From positions 1 through 14,927 of the forward strand of contig LSKJ01000464.1 of the NCBI GenBank assembly GCA_001557035.1: 14,927 nucleotides of DNA. The letters are read 5' to 3'. Below, one piece after another: positions 6,560 through 13,127 of the stretch. The number at the start of each line of letters is the position of its first letter. Within the stretch, counting starts at the first letter, position 1. Source of the DNA: Rhodospirillaceae bacterium CCH5-H10 (lineage in GTDB: Bacteria; Pseudomonadota; Alphaproteobacteria; Reyranellales; Reyranellaceae). A model generated the notes under the pieces. That model saw nothing but the letters and a program-made list of their open reading frames with translations, made no database searches and was not told the DNA's origin. The position numbers and the translations under genes were made by a program.

Positions 6560-7273
6560 TCAGCTCTTCACATCGTAAGCGCAGCGGAACCCGATATAGA
6601 CGGCATGGAAGCTTGCGGCCTTCCACTGGGCGCCGTCGGTGCGGGCCTGCTCCGGGCCGTACCACCATGACCCGCCGGCAGTGAGGGCCTCTTCGCCGCG
6701 CCGGTCCGCCATCCACTCCCAGACGTTGGCGCCCATGTCGTAGAGCCCGTTCACGCCGCGTTTGGTGGTCGCGACCGCGACGTGCGCCCTGCGGTTGTTG
6801 TTCATGCCGTCGGGGGTGTCGCCCACCGGATACGGATAGGTCTTCCCGCGGACGTAGCCGTCGGTCGGCTGATCGCGCTGCTCGGTGTAGGCAGCCTTTC
6901 GCCACTCGGCGATCGTCGGCAGACGGCCACCGGCATGCTGGCAAAAGGCATCGGCCTCGGCCCAGGTCACATGCACGGCAGGCTCGGAGTCCTGTCCTGG
7001 CTGTCCCTGCGGACGCTCGTAGGTCCAGCCCTGCCGCCGCGTCCATCCGCCGGTGTATTCGAAACCGCCGCCCTCGCGCTCGGCCGCGGTCCGGAGCGCC
7101 GTCGCGCGGGCGAAGGCCCTGAACTGGCCGATCGTCACTTCGGTCGTGTCGATCTTGAAATCACCGATGCGAATGGCCTCCGGCCGTTGCGCGAGGCAGG
7201 GGGCGGCACTTGCGACGACGACAGCCAGGGATGCGGCAACGATCGTAAGTCGCAGAGGGATCGTCGGCGTCAT
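6560..7273 (-). CDS. Exported SUMF1/FGE-sulfatase-domain protein lacking catalytic cysteines
   Basis: A 237-residue protein with a Sec-type signal (hydrophobic residues about 8-24, cleavage near CLAQ) and a complete-looking SUMF1 domain: FKIDTTEVTIGQFRAFA, HVTWAEADAFCQHAGGRLPT, IAEWRKAAY, NGLYDMGANVWEWMAD, LTAGGSWWYG and IGFRCAYD. True formylglycine-generating enzymes use a pair of cysteines shortly before the final GFRC motif. Here that stretch (KAASFHAVYIGFRC) has no such pair, so sulfatase activation is unlikely and a binding or structural role is more plausible. No sulfatase gene is in the window. The ribosome site is weak, with no clear AGGAGG near the ATG. Divergent from the small-gene operon starting at 7355, with 81 bp between. 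Confidence 0.85.
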   Translation of the reverse strand: MTPTIPLRLTIVAASLAVVVASAAPCLAQRPEAIRIGDFKIDTTEVTIGQFRAFARATALRTAAEREGGGFEYTGGWTRRQGWTYERPQGQPGQDSEPAVHVTWAEADAFCQHAGGRLPTIAEWRKAAYTEQRDQPTDGYVRGKTYPYPVGDTPDGMNNNRRAHVAVATTKRGVNGLYDMGANVWEWMADRRGEEALTAGGSWWYGPEQARTDGAQWKAASFHAVYIGFRCAYDVKS

Positions 7274-7354
7274 GCAGCCAGATGTTCCCGAGAGAGGGGA
7301 TCGCGGGGCTGTAGCGCGGGATGCAGCCTCTGCCGTCCGTACCCGTTAACATCC

Positions 7355-7636
7355 ATGTCCGAACGCCCCCCATCTCGCGAAGAGACGCCCATCCTCGATC
7401 CGCCGCCCGCGCCCGGCAAGCCCACGGCTGTCGAGCGCATCCAGAAGCTGCGGCTGCGCGTGCGGGTCGTGTGGTGGAGCGCGGTCGTCCTCACCGTCGT
7501 GTTTGCCGGTGTCGCCCTGTGGATGGGTGTCGGTCGGGGCGACCCCTTCGCGTTGTTCTTCGCTGTCCTGGCCGCCTGCTGTGCGCTGGCGGGTTACGGC
7601 ACGCTGCTCGCCGTGCGTCGCCCGTCGGCGTCGTGA
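7355..7636 (+). CDS. Small two-helix membrane protein, unknown function
   Basis: A 93-residue protein I do not recognise. Residues 1-30 are hydrophilic and proline-rich (ILDPPPAPGKP). Two membrane segments follow, about 40-60 (WWSAVVLTVVFAGVALWMGV) and 65-88 (FALFFAVLAACCALAGYG), with a short RRP tail. No convincing ribosome site precedes the ATG at 7355, so the start is uncertain; the frame is open further upstream, but there it runs through the antisense of the SUMF1 gene. The next gene begins 33 bases downstream on the same strand, so this is probably the first gene of a three-gene operon. The opposite strand also has a long open frame, judged a shadow. Confidence 0.65.
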   Translation: MSERPPSREETPILDPPPAPGKPTAVERIQKLRLRVRVVWWSAVVLTVVFAGVALWMGVGRGDPFALFFAVLAACCALAGYGTLLAVRRPSAS

Positions 7637-7669
7637 CCGCCCTGTATGACACCTGAACCTGGAGGAACC

Positions 7670-7945
7670 ATGAGCGCTCAACCGGAGAAACCCGATCCCA
7701 ACGAGGCTTCGGCCAGCTATAGCGGCACCGGCCAGGCCAAGGACGCGCGCCGCGAGGAGAAGCGCAAGACCGGCGTTTATGGGGCCGCCGCGGAAGAGGG
7801 GCCGGGCTACGAGCGCGAGGACGAGGAGAAGGGCGGTCGCTACGGGCTGGAGCCGACCGTGGAGCGCCCCGAAGACGAGGGCAGTTCCGAGACGGCGGTG
7901 CCCCCGGCGCACCGGAAAGTGGATAAGGTGTCGGACCGCAAATGA
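7670..7945 (+). CDS. Small, highly charged hypothetical protein
   Basis: A 91-residue hydrophilic protein with no signal or membrane segment. It is dominated by Glu, Lys, Arg, Gly and Pro and looks intrinsically disordered. It contains three Tyr-Gly-type short motifs (TGVYGAAAEE, GPGYERED, GGRYGLEP) and ends in a basic KVDKVSDRK. The start at 7670 is supported by an excellent GGAGGA ribosome site; an ATG eight codons earlier lacks one. The gene lies between two other small genes with gaps of 33 and 24 bases. I cannot assign a family. Strong ribosome site and operon position argue that it is real. Confidence 0.65.
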   Translation: MSAQPEKPDPNEASASYSGTGQAKDARREEKRKTGVYGAAAEEGPGYEREDEEKGGRYGLEPTVERPEDEGSSETAVPPAHRKVDKVSDRK

Positions 7946-7969
7946 CGCCGGCTTCCGGCAGGAGAGTTC

Positions 7970-8191
7970 ATGGGCCAGCCGATTTCCGAAGCCAAGAAGG
8001 CGATTTTCCTCCAGCGGGCCGAGGCCCGGCTGAATTTTGCCCGCAACCTGCCGGCGGAGGCTCCCAACCGGGAGGCCAAGATCCGGGAGGCGGAAAAGGC
8101 GCTGCAGACCGCGCTCGCCTCGAAGACGGCTCCCGTCAGAGCGGGCGGTGGGCGCAAGCCGGGCAAGGCCCGGAAGAAGCGTTCCCGATAA
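7970..8191 (+). CDS. Small helical protein with a Lys/Arg-rich tail
   Basis: A 73-residue protein. Residues 1-50 form an amphipathic, probably all-helical region (SEAKKAIFLQRAEARLNFAR, then KIREAEKALQTALAS). Residues 52-73 are a basic tail, VRAGGGRKPGKARKKRSR, similar in character to nucleic-acid-binding tails. DNA or RNA contact is an inference from composition only. AGGAGA lies six bases before the ATG, a good ribosome site. Last gene of the three-gene cluster, 24 bases after the charged protein. A short AAGGC/GCCTT hairpin (8193-8206) follows the stop but has no T-run. Confidence 0.65.
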   Translation: MGQPISEAKKAIFLQRAEARLNFARNLPAEAPNREAKIREAEKALQTALASKTAPVRAGGGRKPGKARKKRSR

Positions 8192-8294
8192 AAAGGCGTG
8201 TGCCTTCAAAACGGCGCGATTCCGACATCGAAAATGGCTACAATTCGCTCAGTGATTGAGTGTTCGTTGCCACCTTTCCGGTGAGGGAATGTCG

Positions 8295-8660
8295 ATGCTG
8301 AAGAAAATCGCCGTGGCCGCCCTGGTTGCCCTTCTTCCTGCAGCGCCCGCTATGGCCGAGCCGGCCATATGGACTTGGACGGGCTATGGGCTGAACGTCC
8401 CGGGCAGTGGCAAGTGCCCGACCTACAAGATGGTGATCAAGGTCACGGTCGTCGGAACGAACGTGGATGGATGGTTCCAGCAGGAAGGCCGCCCCGAGCG
8501 CGGCTTCAAGGCGTCGCTGGGTCCCGACATGAAGTTCAAGACGACCACCATCGTGGGCGGCGGCAACAAGATGGACGTCGTCGGCTCGGTGAAGCCGGGC
8601 GACGCCAAGATCATGCTCGACGGCTACTGCCTGTTCGAGGGCCCGCTCAAGCCGCAGTGA
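8295..8660 (+). CDS. Small secreted protein, unknown function
   Basis: A 121-residue exported protein. Residues 1-21 are a clear Sec signal (MLKK, then an Ala/Leu/Val core, cleavage after AMA). The mature part is beta-rich with alternating polar and hydrophobic residues (TYKMVIKVTVVGTNVDGWF, KFKTTTIVGGGNKMDVVGSV) and has two cysteines, Cys41 and Cys112, that could form a disulfide. I know no named family for it. The start at 8295 is chosen because GAGGG is seven bases upstream; the ATG at 8289 has that site abutting it. TACAAT at 8239-8244 is a possible -10 box. Convergent with the solute-binding protein, 31 bp apart. Confidence 0.75.
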   Translation: MLKKIAVAALVALLPAAPAMAEPAIWTWTGYGLNVPGSGKCPTYKMVIKVTVVGTNVDGWFQQEGRPERGFKASLGPDMKFKTTTIVGGGNKMDVVGSVKPGDAKIMLDGYCLFEGPLKPQ

Positions 8661-8680
8661 CGGCGCCGACCAGGGGCCGG

Positions 8681-8710
8681 GTTCTGGATCGCTAGCCGGC
8701 GATCCAGAAC
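8681..8710. terminator. Perfect 11-bp inverted repeat at a convergent gene junction
   Basis: GTTCTGGATCG (8681-8691) and CGATCCAGAAC (8700-8710) are exact inverted complements around an 8-base loop. The right arm encodes the last residues of the solute-binding protein and its TAG stop sits in the loop, while the left arm lies after the small secreted gene. It is placed to act as a bidirectional terminator, but no T-run follows on either strand. Confidence 0.55.
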
Positions 8711-10590
8711 GTGTCGGGCTCGTAGAGCCCGATGTATCCGCCCGGATCCCAGGCCCAGTAGCCCTTCTCCGGCACGTTGCGCACCTTCTTGCCGACCGTC
8801 ACCGGCTGGCGCACCTCGTTGACCGTGCCGATCGAGAACACCTCGTCGGCATTCACCGCGAGGATCTCCTCCCAGGCCTTGCGGCGGCCGGCGCTGTCGG
8901 GCGCCTGCTCCCACTGCTGGAGCAGCGCCAGCAGCTTCTTGCCGACTTCCATGTCGCAGGGCTCGCCCTGCTTGCCCTTCGACTCGACGTAGAGACCCCA
9001 TTTCGGCCATTGCAGGCCACCCTGCATCACCGGGGTGAATTCGCGCGGGCTGGTGTCGGGGGTGGGGGCGGCCGTCGTCACGCCGGCATAGGCGGTCATG
9101 ATCGCCTCGCCGGAGGTGGTGCGCAGGCGGAAATTGTCGGTGGTCTGCGGCTTCAACAGCGCCTTGATGCCGATCTTCTTCCACTGGTCGACGACCAGCG
9201 ACATGTTGTCGACCTCGTCGGCCTTCTCGCTGGAATGCTCGATCACGAACATCGCCGGCTGGCCGTTGGGCAGCAGTCGGATGCCGTCGCTGCCCTTCTT
9301 CGTGAGCCCGATCTCGTCGAGCAGCTTGTTGGCTGCCTTGAGATCCTGGGTCGCCCACTTGGTGGCGTACTCCGGCTTGAACAGCGGCGAGCGCGGCATG
9401 ATCGTGTTGGCCGATGGCTTGGCGAGGCCGCTGTAGACCACGTCGCTCAACTCGTCGCGGTTGATCGCCAGCGACAGCGCGCGGCGGAAGCGGACGTCGC
9501 GGTTGAGCTTGCGCCAGGTCTCGTCGTTGGCGTTCATGTTGGGATAGAAGGCGACTTCCGAGCCCGAGCCCTTTTCCCACAACAGCGCCTTGATGCCCGA
9601 GGTCTTCGCTGCGTCGCGCAGGAAGGTGTAGTCGCGCAGGCCGAGATAGCGCGGCTGCAGGTCCGATTCCCCCAGGCCCGCCTTGGCGGGGATCAGGTTC
9701 GACGCGACCACGGTCATGATCACGTCGTTGATGTAGGGCAGCTGCTTGCCCTTGCCGTCGATGCGATGGAAGTAGGGATTGCGCACGAAGACGAAGCGCT
9801 GGGCGGGCGGCACCGTGGTGAGGACCCAGGGATTGAGCGTCGGCAGGTCGACGTTGCTGTTGCCGTACATCGCGTCCTGGCGCTTGAAGACGTTCGACCA
9901 GCGGCTGCCCTTGTAGCGCTTGAGGATTTCCTCCTCTTCCGTGTACTTGCCGTGCAGCGTCTTCAGGTAGTGGGCCGGGCGGAACAGGAACAGCGGGGCG
10001 GCGCGCGCCTGGCTTTCGATGAAGTCGGGGTTGGGCTTGTCCCACGTGTAGCGGATCGTCAGCTCGTCGAGGATCTCGACCTTCGGCGGCTTTCCTTCGA
10101 CCAGCAGTTCGACGGAAGGCCCGTTGGGCGACAGGTCCTTGTTGTTGGCAATGTCTTCCCAGAAGAAGCGGAAGTCCTCGGTCGTGAAGGGATGGCCGTC
10201 GGACCATTTGTGTCCGGCGCGAAGCTTCAGGGTGAATTCGCGGCCTTCCTTGACCTCGTAGCTCTCGAGGATGTCGGGATGCAGCTTGAACTTGTCGTCG
10301 TAAACGATCAGGCGGGTGTAGCTGTAGATCGTCATCAGGCGGGTGTCGCGCGTGGCCGCGACCAGCATGTTGAGCTGTCCGCCATGCCGGCCCGGACCGT
10401 CGGCGCCCGCGAAGCTCTCGATGACGCGGGGCTTCAGCGGAAGGCGCTTGTCGATCGGCGGAAGCGCGCCCGACTTCACCTTGTCGAGCAGGCCCGGCGT
10501 CTCCTGCAACGCAGGCAACGGATTTGCGGCAAAGACAGGCCTCGCGACCAGTCCCATCAACAGTGCCTGCGTCAGAACTCGTCTCTTCAT
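8692..10590 (-). CDS. Periplasmic solute-binding protein of a peptide/nickel-type ABC transporter
   Basis: A 632-residue SBP_bac_5-family protein, longer than the usual 500-550. The signal MKRRVLTQALLMGLVARPVFA is probably cleaved before residue 22; the RR pair could mean Tat export. Family hallmarks include FTLKLRAGHKWSDGHPFTTED around residue 120-145, FRRALSLAINRDELSDVVYSG near 375-395, and a C-terminal EILAVNADEVFSIG segment. Such proteins capture oligopeptides, opines or similar solutes. I prefer the ATG at 10590, which has GAGG six bases upstream, over a GTG four codons earlier. No permease or ATPase genes are adjacent in the window, so it looks like an orphan or its partners lie elsewhere. 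Divergent from pobA. Confidence 0.92.
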   Translation of the reverse strand: MKRRVLTQALLMGLVARPVFAANPLPALQETPGLLDKVKSGALPPIDKRLPLKPRVIESFAGADGPGRHGGQLNMLVAATRDTRLMTIYSYTRLIVYDDKFKLHPDILESYEVKEGREFTLKLRAGHKWSDGHPFTTEDFRFFWEDIANNKDLSPNGPSVELLVEGKPPKVEILDELTIRYTWDKPNPDFIESQARAAPLFLFRPAHYLKTLHGKYTEEEEILKRYKGSRWSNVFKRQDAMYGNSNVDLPTLNPWVLTTVPPAQRFVFVRNPYFHRIDGKGKQLPYINDVIMTVVASNLIPAKAGLGESDLQPRYLGLRDYTFLRDAAKTSGIKALLWEKGSGSEVAFYPNMNANDETWRKLNRDVRFRRALSLAINRDELSDVVYSGLAKPSANTIMPRSPLFKPEYATKWATQDLKAANKLLDEIGLTKKGSDGIRLLPNGQPAMFVIEHSSEKADEVDNMSLVVDQWKKIGIKALLKPQTTDNFRLRTTSGEAIMTAYAGVTTAAPTPDTSPREFTPVMQGGLQWPKWGLYVESKGKQGEPCDMEVGKKLLALLQQWEQAPDSAGRRKAWEEILAVNADEVFSIGTVNEVRQPVTVGKKVRNVPEKGYWAWDPGGYIGLYEPDTFWIAG

Positions 10591-10741
10591 CGCCAGCCTC
10601 ACCGTTTGTCCTGCCGGGGTCTTGAGCGACCCTCATCCTGACGCCAGTATGATGCAGAACTAAGGCAGAAATCGCCGTTTTTTTGAATAATCCCCGCTGA
10701 CCGAAAGGACGCAGCCGTCGGCTCGGCCCGTCAGGCCAGCC

Positions 10742-10771
10742 TTGAGCGGTAACCCGGTCCCGGCCTAGCAT
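10742..10771 (+). promoter_or_regulatory. Possible pobA promoter
   Basis: TTGAGC (10742-10747) and TAGCAT (10766-10771) each match sigma-70 boxes in 4 of 6 positions, with an 18-bp spacer. Transcription would start about 20 bases before pobA. The remaining intergenic region (10591-10741) includes a T-rich run near 10677-10685 but no convincing regulator site that I can name. Confidence 0.35.
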
Positions 10772-10797
10772 CGAACAAACAGGGAAGCGGGTGGGAA

Positions 10798-11979
10798 ATG
10801 GTGCGCCAGCAACGGACGCAGGTCGGCATTGTTGGCGCGGGGCCGGCCGGTCTCCTGCTCGCGCGGCTGCTGAAAACCCACGGAATCGAAAGCGTCATCC
10901 TCGAAGCCCGGTCCCGGGCATATGTCGAGGCCCGGGTCCGGGCCGGGGTCCTCGAACAGGGGACGGTGGGCCTGCTGGAGCAGGCGGGTGTCGCCGAGCG
11001 GCTGCATCGCGAGGGCCTGGTGCACGGGGGCGTCGAACTGGCCGTCGACGGCCGCCGCTTCCGCATCGATCTCGCCGGCCTCACGGGAAAGGCCGTTACC
11101 GTCTATGGCCAGAGCGAGGTGACGCGCGACCTCATCGCCGCACGCCTTGCCGGCGACGGGCCGATCGTCTGGGAGGCGGCCAGCGTCGAACTGCACGATC
11201 TCGAAAGCGATCGACCGCGCCTGCGCTATCGACAAGACGGCGTGGAGCATGAACTCGCCTGCGACTTCATCGCCGGCTGCGACGGCTTCCATGGCGCCAG
11301 CCGCGCATCGATCCCGGCGGCCACCGGCCAATCGTTCGAGCGCGCCTATCCCTTCGGCTGGCTGGGCATCCTGGCCGACGTGCCGCCCTGTTCCGACGAG
11401 TTGATCTATGCCAGCCACCGTCGCGGCTTCGCGCTGGCGTCGATGCGCTCGCGCACGCGCAGCCGCTACTACATCCAGTGCAGCCTCGACGAGAAGATCG
11501 AGGAGTGGCCCGACGACCGGATCTGGGAGGAGCTGAAGAACCGCTTCGGCCCCGAAGTCGCCCCGCACATCACGACCGGGCCGGCGCTGGAGAAGAGCAT
11601 CACGGCGCTGCACAGCTTCGTCTTCCTGCCGATGCGGCACGGAAGGCTGTTCCTCGCCGGCGACGCGGCCCACATCGTGCCGCCGACCGGCGCCAAGGGC
11701 CTCAATCTCGCGGCCTCCGACATCCACTACCTGTCGCGTGCGCTGGAAGCCCACTACCGTCGCAACGACGGAACGCTTCTCGCCGCCTACGGCGAGACGG
11801 CGGCGGCCCGCGTGTGGAAGGCGGAGCGCTTCTCCTGGTGGCTCACCCTGGCGATGCACAAGCTGCATCCCGAGCACAGTTTCGAGGCCGAGATGCAGCG
11901 GGCGGAGATCGACTACCTGGCGTCATCGCGGGCCGCGCAGACGGTGTTTGCCGAGAACTACGTCGGTTTGCCGTTCTGA
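10798..11979 (+). CDS. pobA: 4-hydroxybenzoate 3-monooxygenase (p-hydroxybenzoate hydroxylase)
   Basis: A 393-residue FAD- and NADPH-dependent flavoprotein of the expected length. It converts 4-hydroxybenzoate to protocatechuate, the entry to the beta-ketoadipate pathway. The N-terminal VGIVGAGPAGLLLARLL binds FAD; RAGVLEQGTV, VYGQSEVTRDL and DFIAGCDGFHG follow as in Pseudomonas PobA. The substrate-site set is kept: the Tyr in ELIYASH (Tyr201 of P. fluorescens), then Ser and Arg in ALASMRS (Ser212, Arg214), Tyr in RSRYY (Tyr222), Pro in PPTGAKGLNLAA (Pro293), and the C-terminal Tyr in ENYVGLPF (Tyr385). The second FAD motif is RLFLAGDAAHIVPP. GGTGG lies about five bases before the ATG. No pobR regulator or protocatechuate genes are adjacent, so control is not visible here. 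Confidence 0.97.
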   Translation: MVRQQRTQVGIVGAGPAGLLLARLLKTHGIESVILEARSRAYVEARVRAGVLEQGTVGLLEQAGVAERLHREGLVHGGVELAVDGRRFRIDLAGLTGKAVTVYGQSEVTRDLIAARLAGDGPIVWEAASVELHDLESDRPRLRYRQDGVEHELACDFIAGCDGFHGASRASIPAATGQSFERAYPFGWLGILADVPPCSDELIYASHRRGFALASMRSRTRSRYYIQCSLDEKIEEWPDDRIWEELKNRFGPEVAPHITTGPALEKSITALHSFVFLPMRHGRLFLAGDAAHIVPPTGAKGLNLAASDIHYLSRALEAHYRRNDGTLLAAYGETAAARVWKAERFSWWLTLAMHKLHPEHSFEAEMQRAEIDYLASSRAAQTVFAENYVGLPF

Positions 11980-12044
11980 TGCGCTTCCGGCCGCCGGTCG
12001 CCGCTGGTAGCGTCATCGCAAGCAATGGATGAAACGCAGGTACG

Positions 12045-13127
12045 ATGAATTCCGAGGCGCGTCGTTTCCTGACGCTCGATGCGACGCGCGGGATCGCGGC
12101 CATCTGCGTGATGCTGTATCACTTCACGGCAAGCGGACTGGCGTCGACGGCGCTGTTTCCGAACGCGATCGTGGCCGTCGACTATTTCTTCTGCCTGAGC
12201 GGCTTCATCCTCTCCTTCACCTACGAGCAGCGGCTGCGGGACGGCATGACGTCCGGCACCTTCATGACGCGGCGCCTGGTGCGTCTCTATCCGATGTACC
12301 TGCTGGGGCTCCTGCTCGGCCTCGGGGCGGAGCTTGCGGCGCCGAGCCTGCCGACCGGGTGGAGCCGGCTCGTGATGGCCGCCGGCATGGCGCTGCTCTT
12401 TCTGCCGGCGTTCGCGCCGTTCGCCGTGCGCACGGGAACACTCACGATCGACGACTTCATGTTTCCACTCAATCCGCCGGCCTGGTCGCTGTTCTACGAG
12501 CTGGTCGTCAACTGGATCTATGGCATCGCGCGGCCCTCGACCCTGGCGATCCTGATCGTGATGGCAATCTCGTTCGCCTGTTACGCGCAGAGCGTCCATT
12601 TCCATACCGTGCCGCCGGGCTTCAGCATCGGCTCGTTCGGCGGAGGCCTGGCGCGGGCCCTGTTTTTCTTCCTGGGCGGCGTGCTGGTGTTCCGCCTCTG
12701 GCAACGCTTTCCGCCACGCCTGCCGGCGTTCTGGCCGATCGTGGCCTGCGTGATCCTGGTCGCGATCTGTGCCTTGCCCTATGGCAAGTTCACCTACCTG
12801 GCCTCGGGGCTCTTGATCCCGGTCCTGGTCTGGTCGTCGACCGTCGAACCGGAGACGCGCGTGGAGCAGCGCACTTACGCCTGGCTCGGCGAAGTGTCCT
12901 ATCCCGTCTATGCGCTCCACGCCCCGCTGGTCATCTTCCTGCAGCCCGCGACCGTCACGCAGGGCGTGCCTGCTTTCTCGCTGCCGTTCGTGCTTCTCGT
13001 CGCTGCCTGCGTCGTGGTCACGGCCTTCGTGCTGTCGCGCGTCTGGGACATTCCCGTGCGCCGAGCCCTGGCCCGGCCGGCCGAACGATTGCGGGCGATG
13101 CTGGCCGGGATCGCAGCCAAGCCATGA
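12045..13127 (+). CDS. Acyltransferase-3 family membrane O-acyltransferase
   Basis: A 360-residue protein with about ten membrane segments. The AT3 signature R-x(10)-H is present as Arg15 and His26 in the first segment (DATRGIAAICVMLYH). Other marks are DYFFCLSGFILSF, RRLVRLYPMYLLG after the second segment, and SYPVYALHAPLVIFL near residue 285. Family members move acyl groups, often acetyl, from the cytoplasm to sugars of polysaccharide, lipopolysaccharide or Nod factor. The specific substrate is not readable. The stop overlaps the start of the SGNH gene as ATGA (13124-13127), so the two are coupled and probably work together. The ribosome site is weak (AGG four bases upstream). It follows pobA by 65 bp and could be cotranscribed with it. 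Confidence 0.9.
   Translation: MNSEARRFLTLDATRGIAAICVMLYHFTASGLASTALFPNAIVAVDYFFCLSGFILSFTYEQRLRDGMTSGTFMTRRLVRLYPMYLLGLLLGLGAELAAPSLPTGWSRLVMAAGMALLFLPAFAPFAVRTGTLTIDDFMFPLNPPAWSLFYELVVNWIYGIARPSTLAILIVMAISFACYAQSVHFHTVPPGFSIGSFGGGLARALFFFLGGVLVFRLWQRFPPRLPAFWPIVACVILVAICALPYGKFTYLASGLLIPVLVWSSTVEPETRVEQRTYAWLGEVSYPVYALHAPLVIFLQPATVTQGVPAFSLPFVLLVAACVVVTAFVLSRVWDIPVRRALARPAERLRAMLAGIAAKP

Noticed and set aside
7346..8209. A 287-residue minus-strand open frame covering the three small genes
   Set aside because: It has no clear ribosome site or domain, while two of the three plus-strand genes have good ribosome sites and all three have sensible protein character. A small residual doubt remains because the plus-strand genes are also unassigned.
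9010..10641. A 543-residue plus-strand open frame opposite the solute-binding protein
   Set aside because: It is the complementary-strand frame of a GC-rich gene with strong third-position bias. The minus-strand protein has signal peptide, ribosome site and family motifs.
10765..11877. A 370-residue minus-strand open frame opposite pobA
   Set aside because: pobA is unambiguous residue by residue, and the antisense frame shows no recognisable domain.
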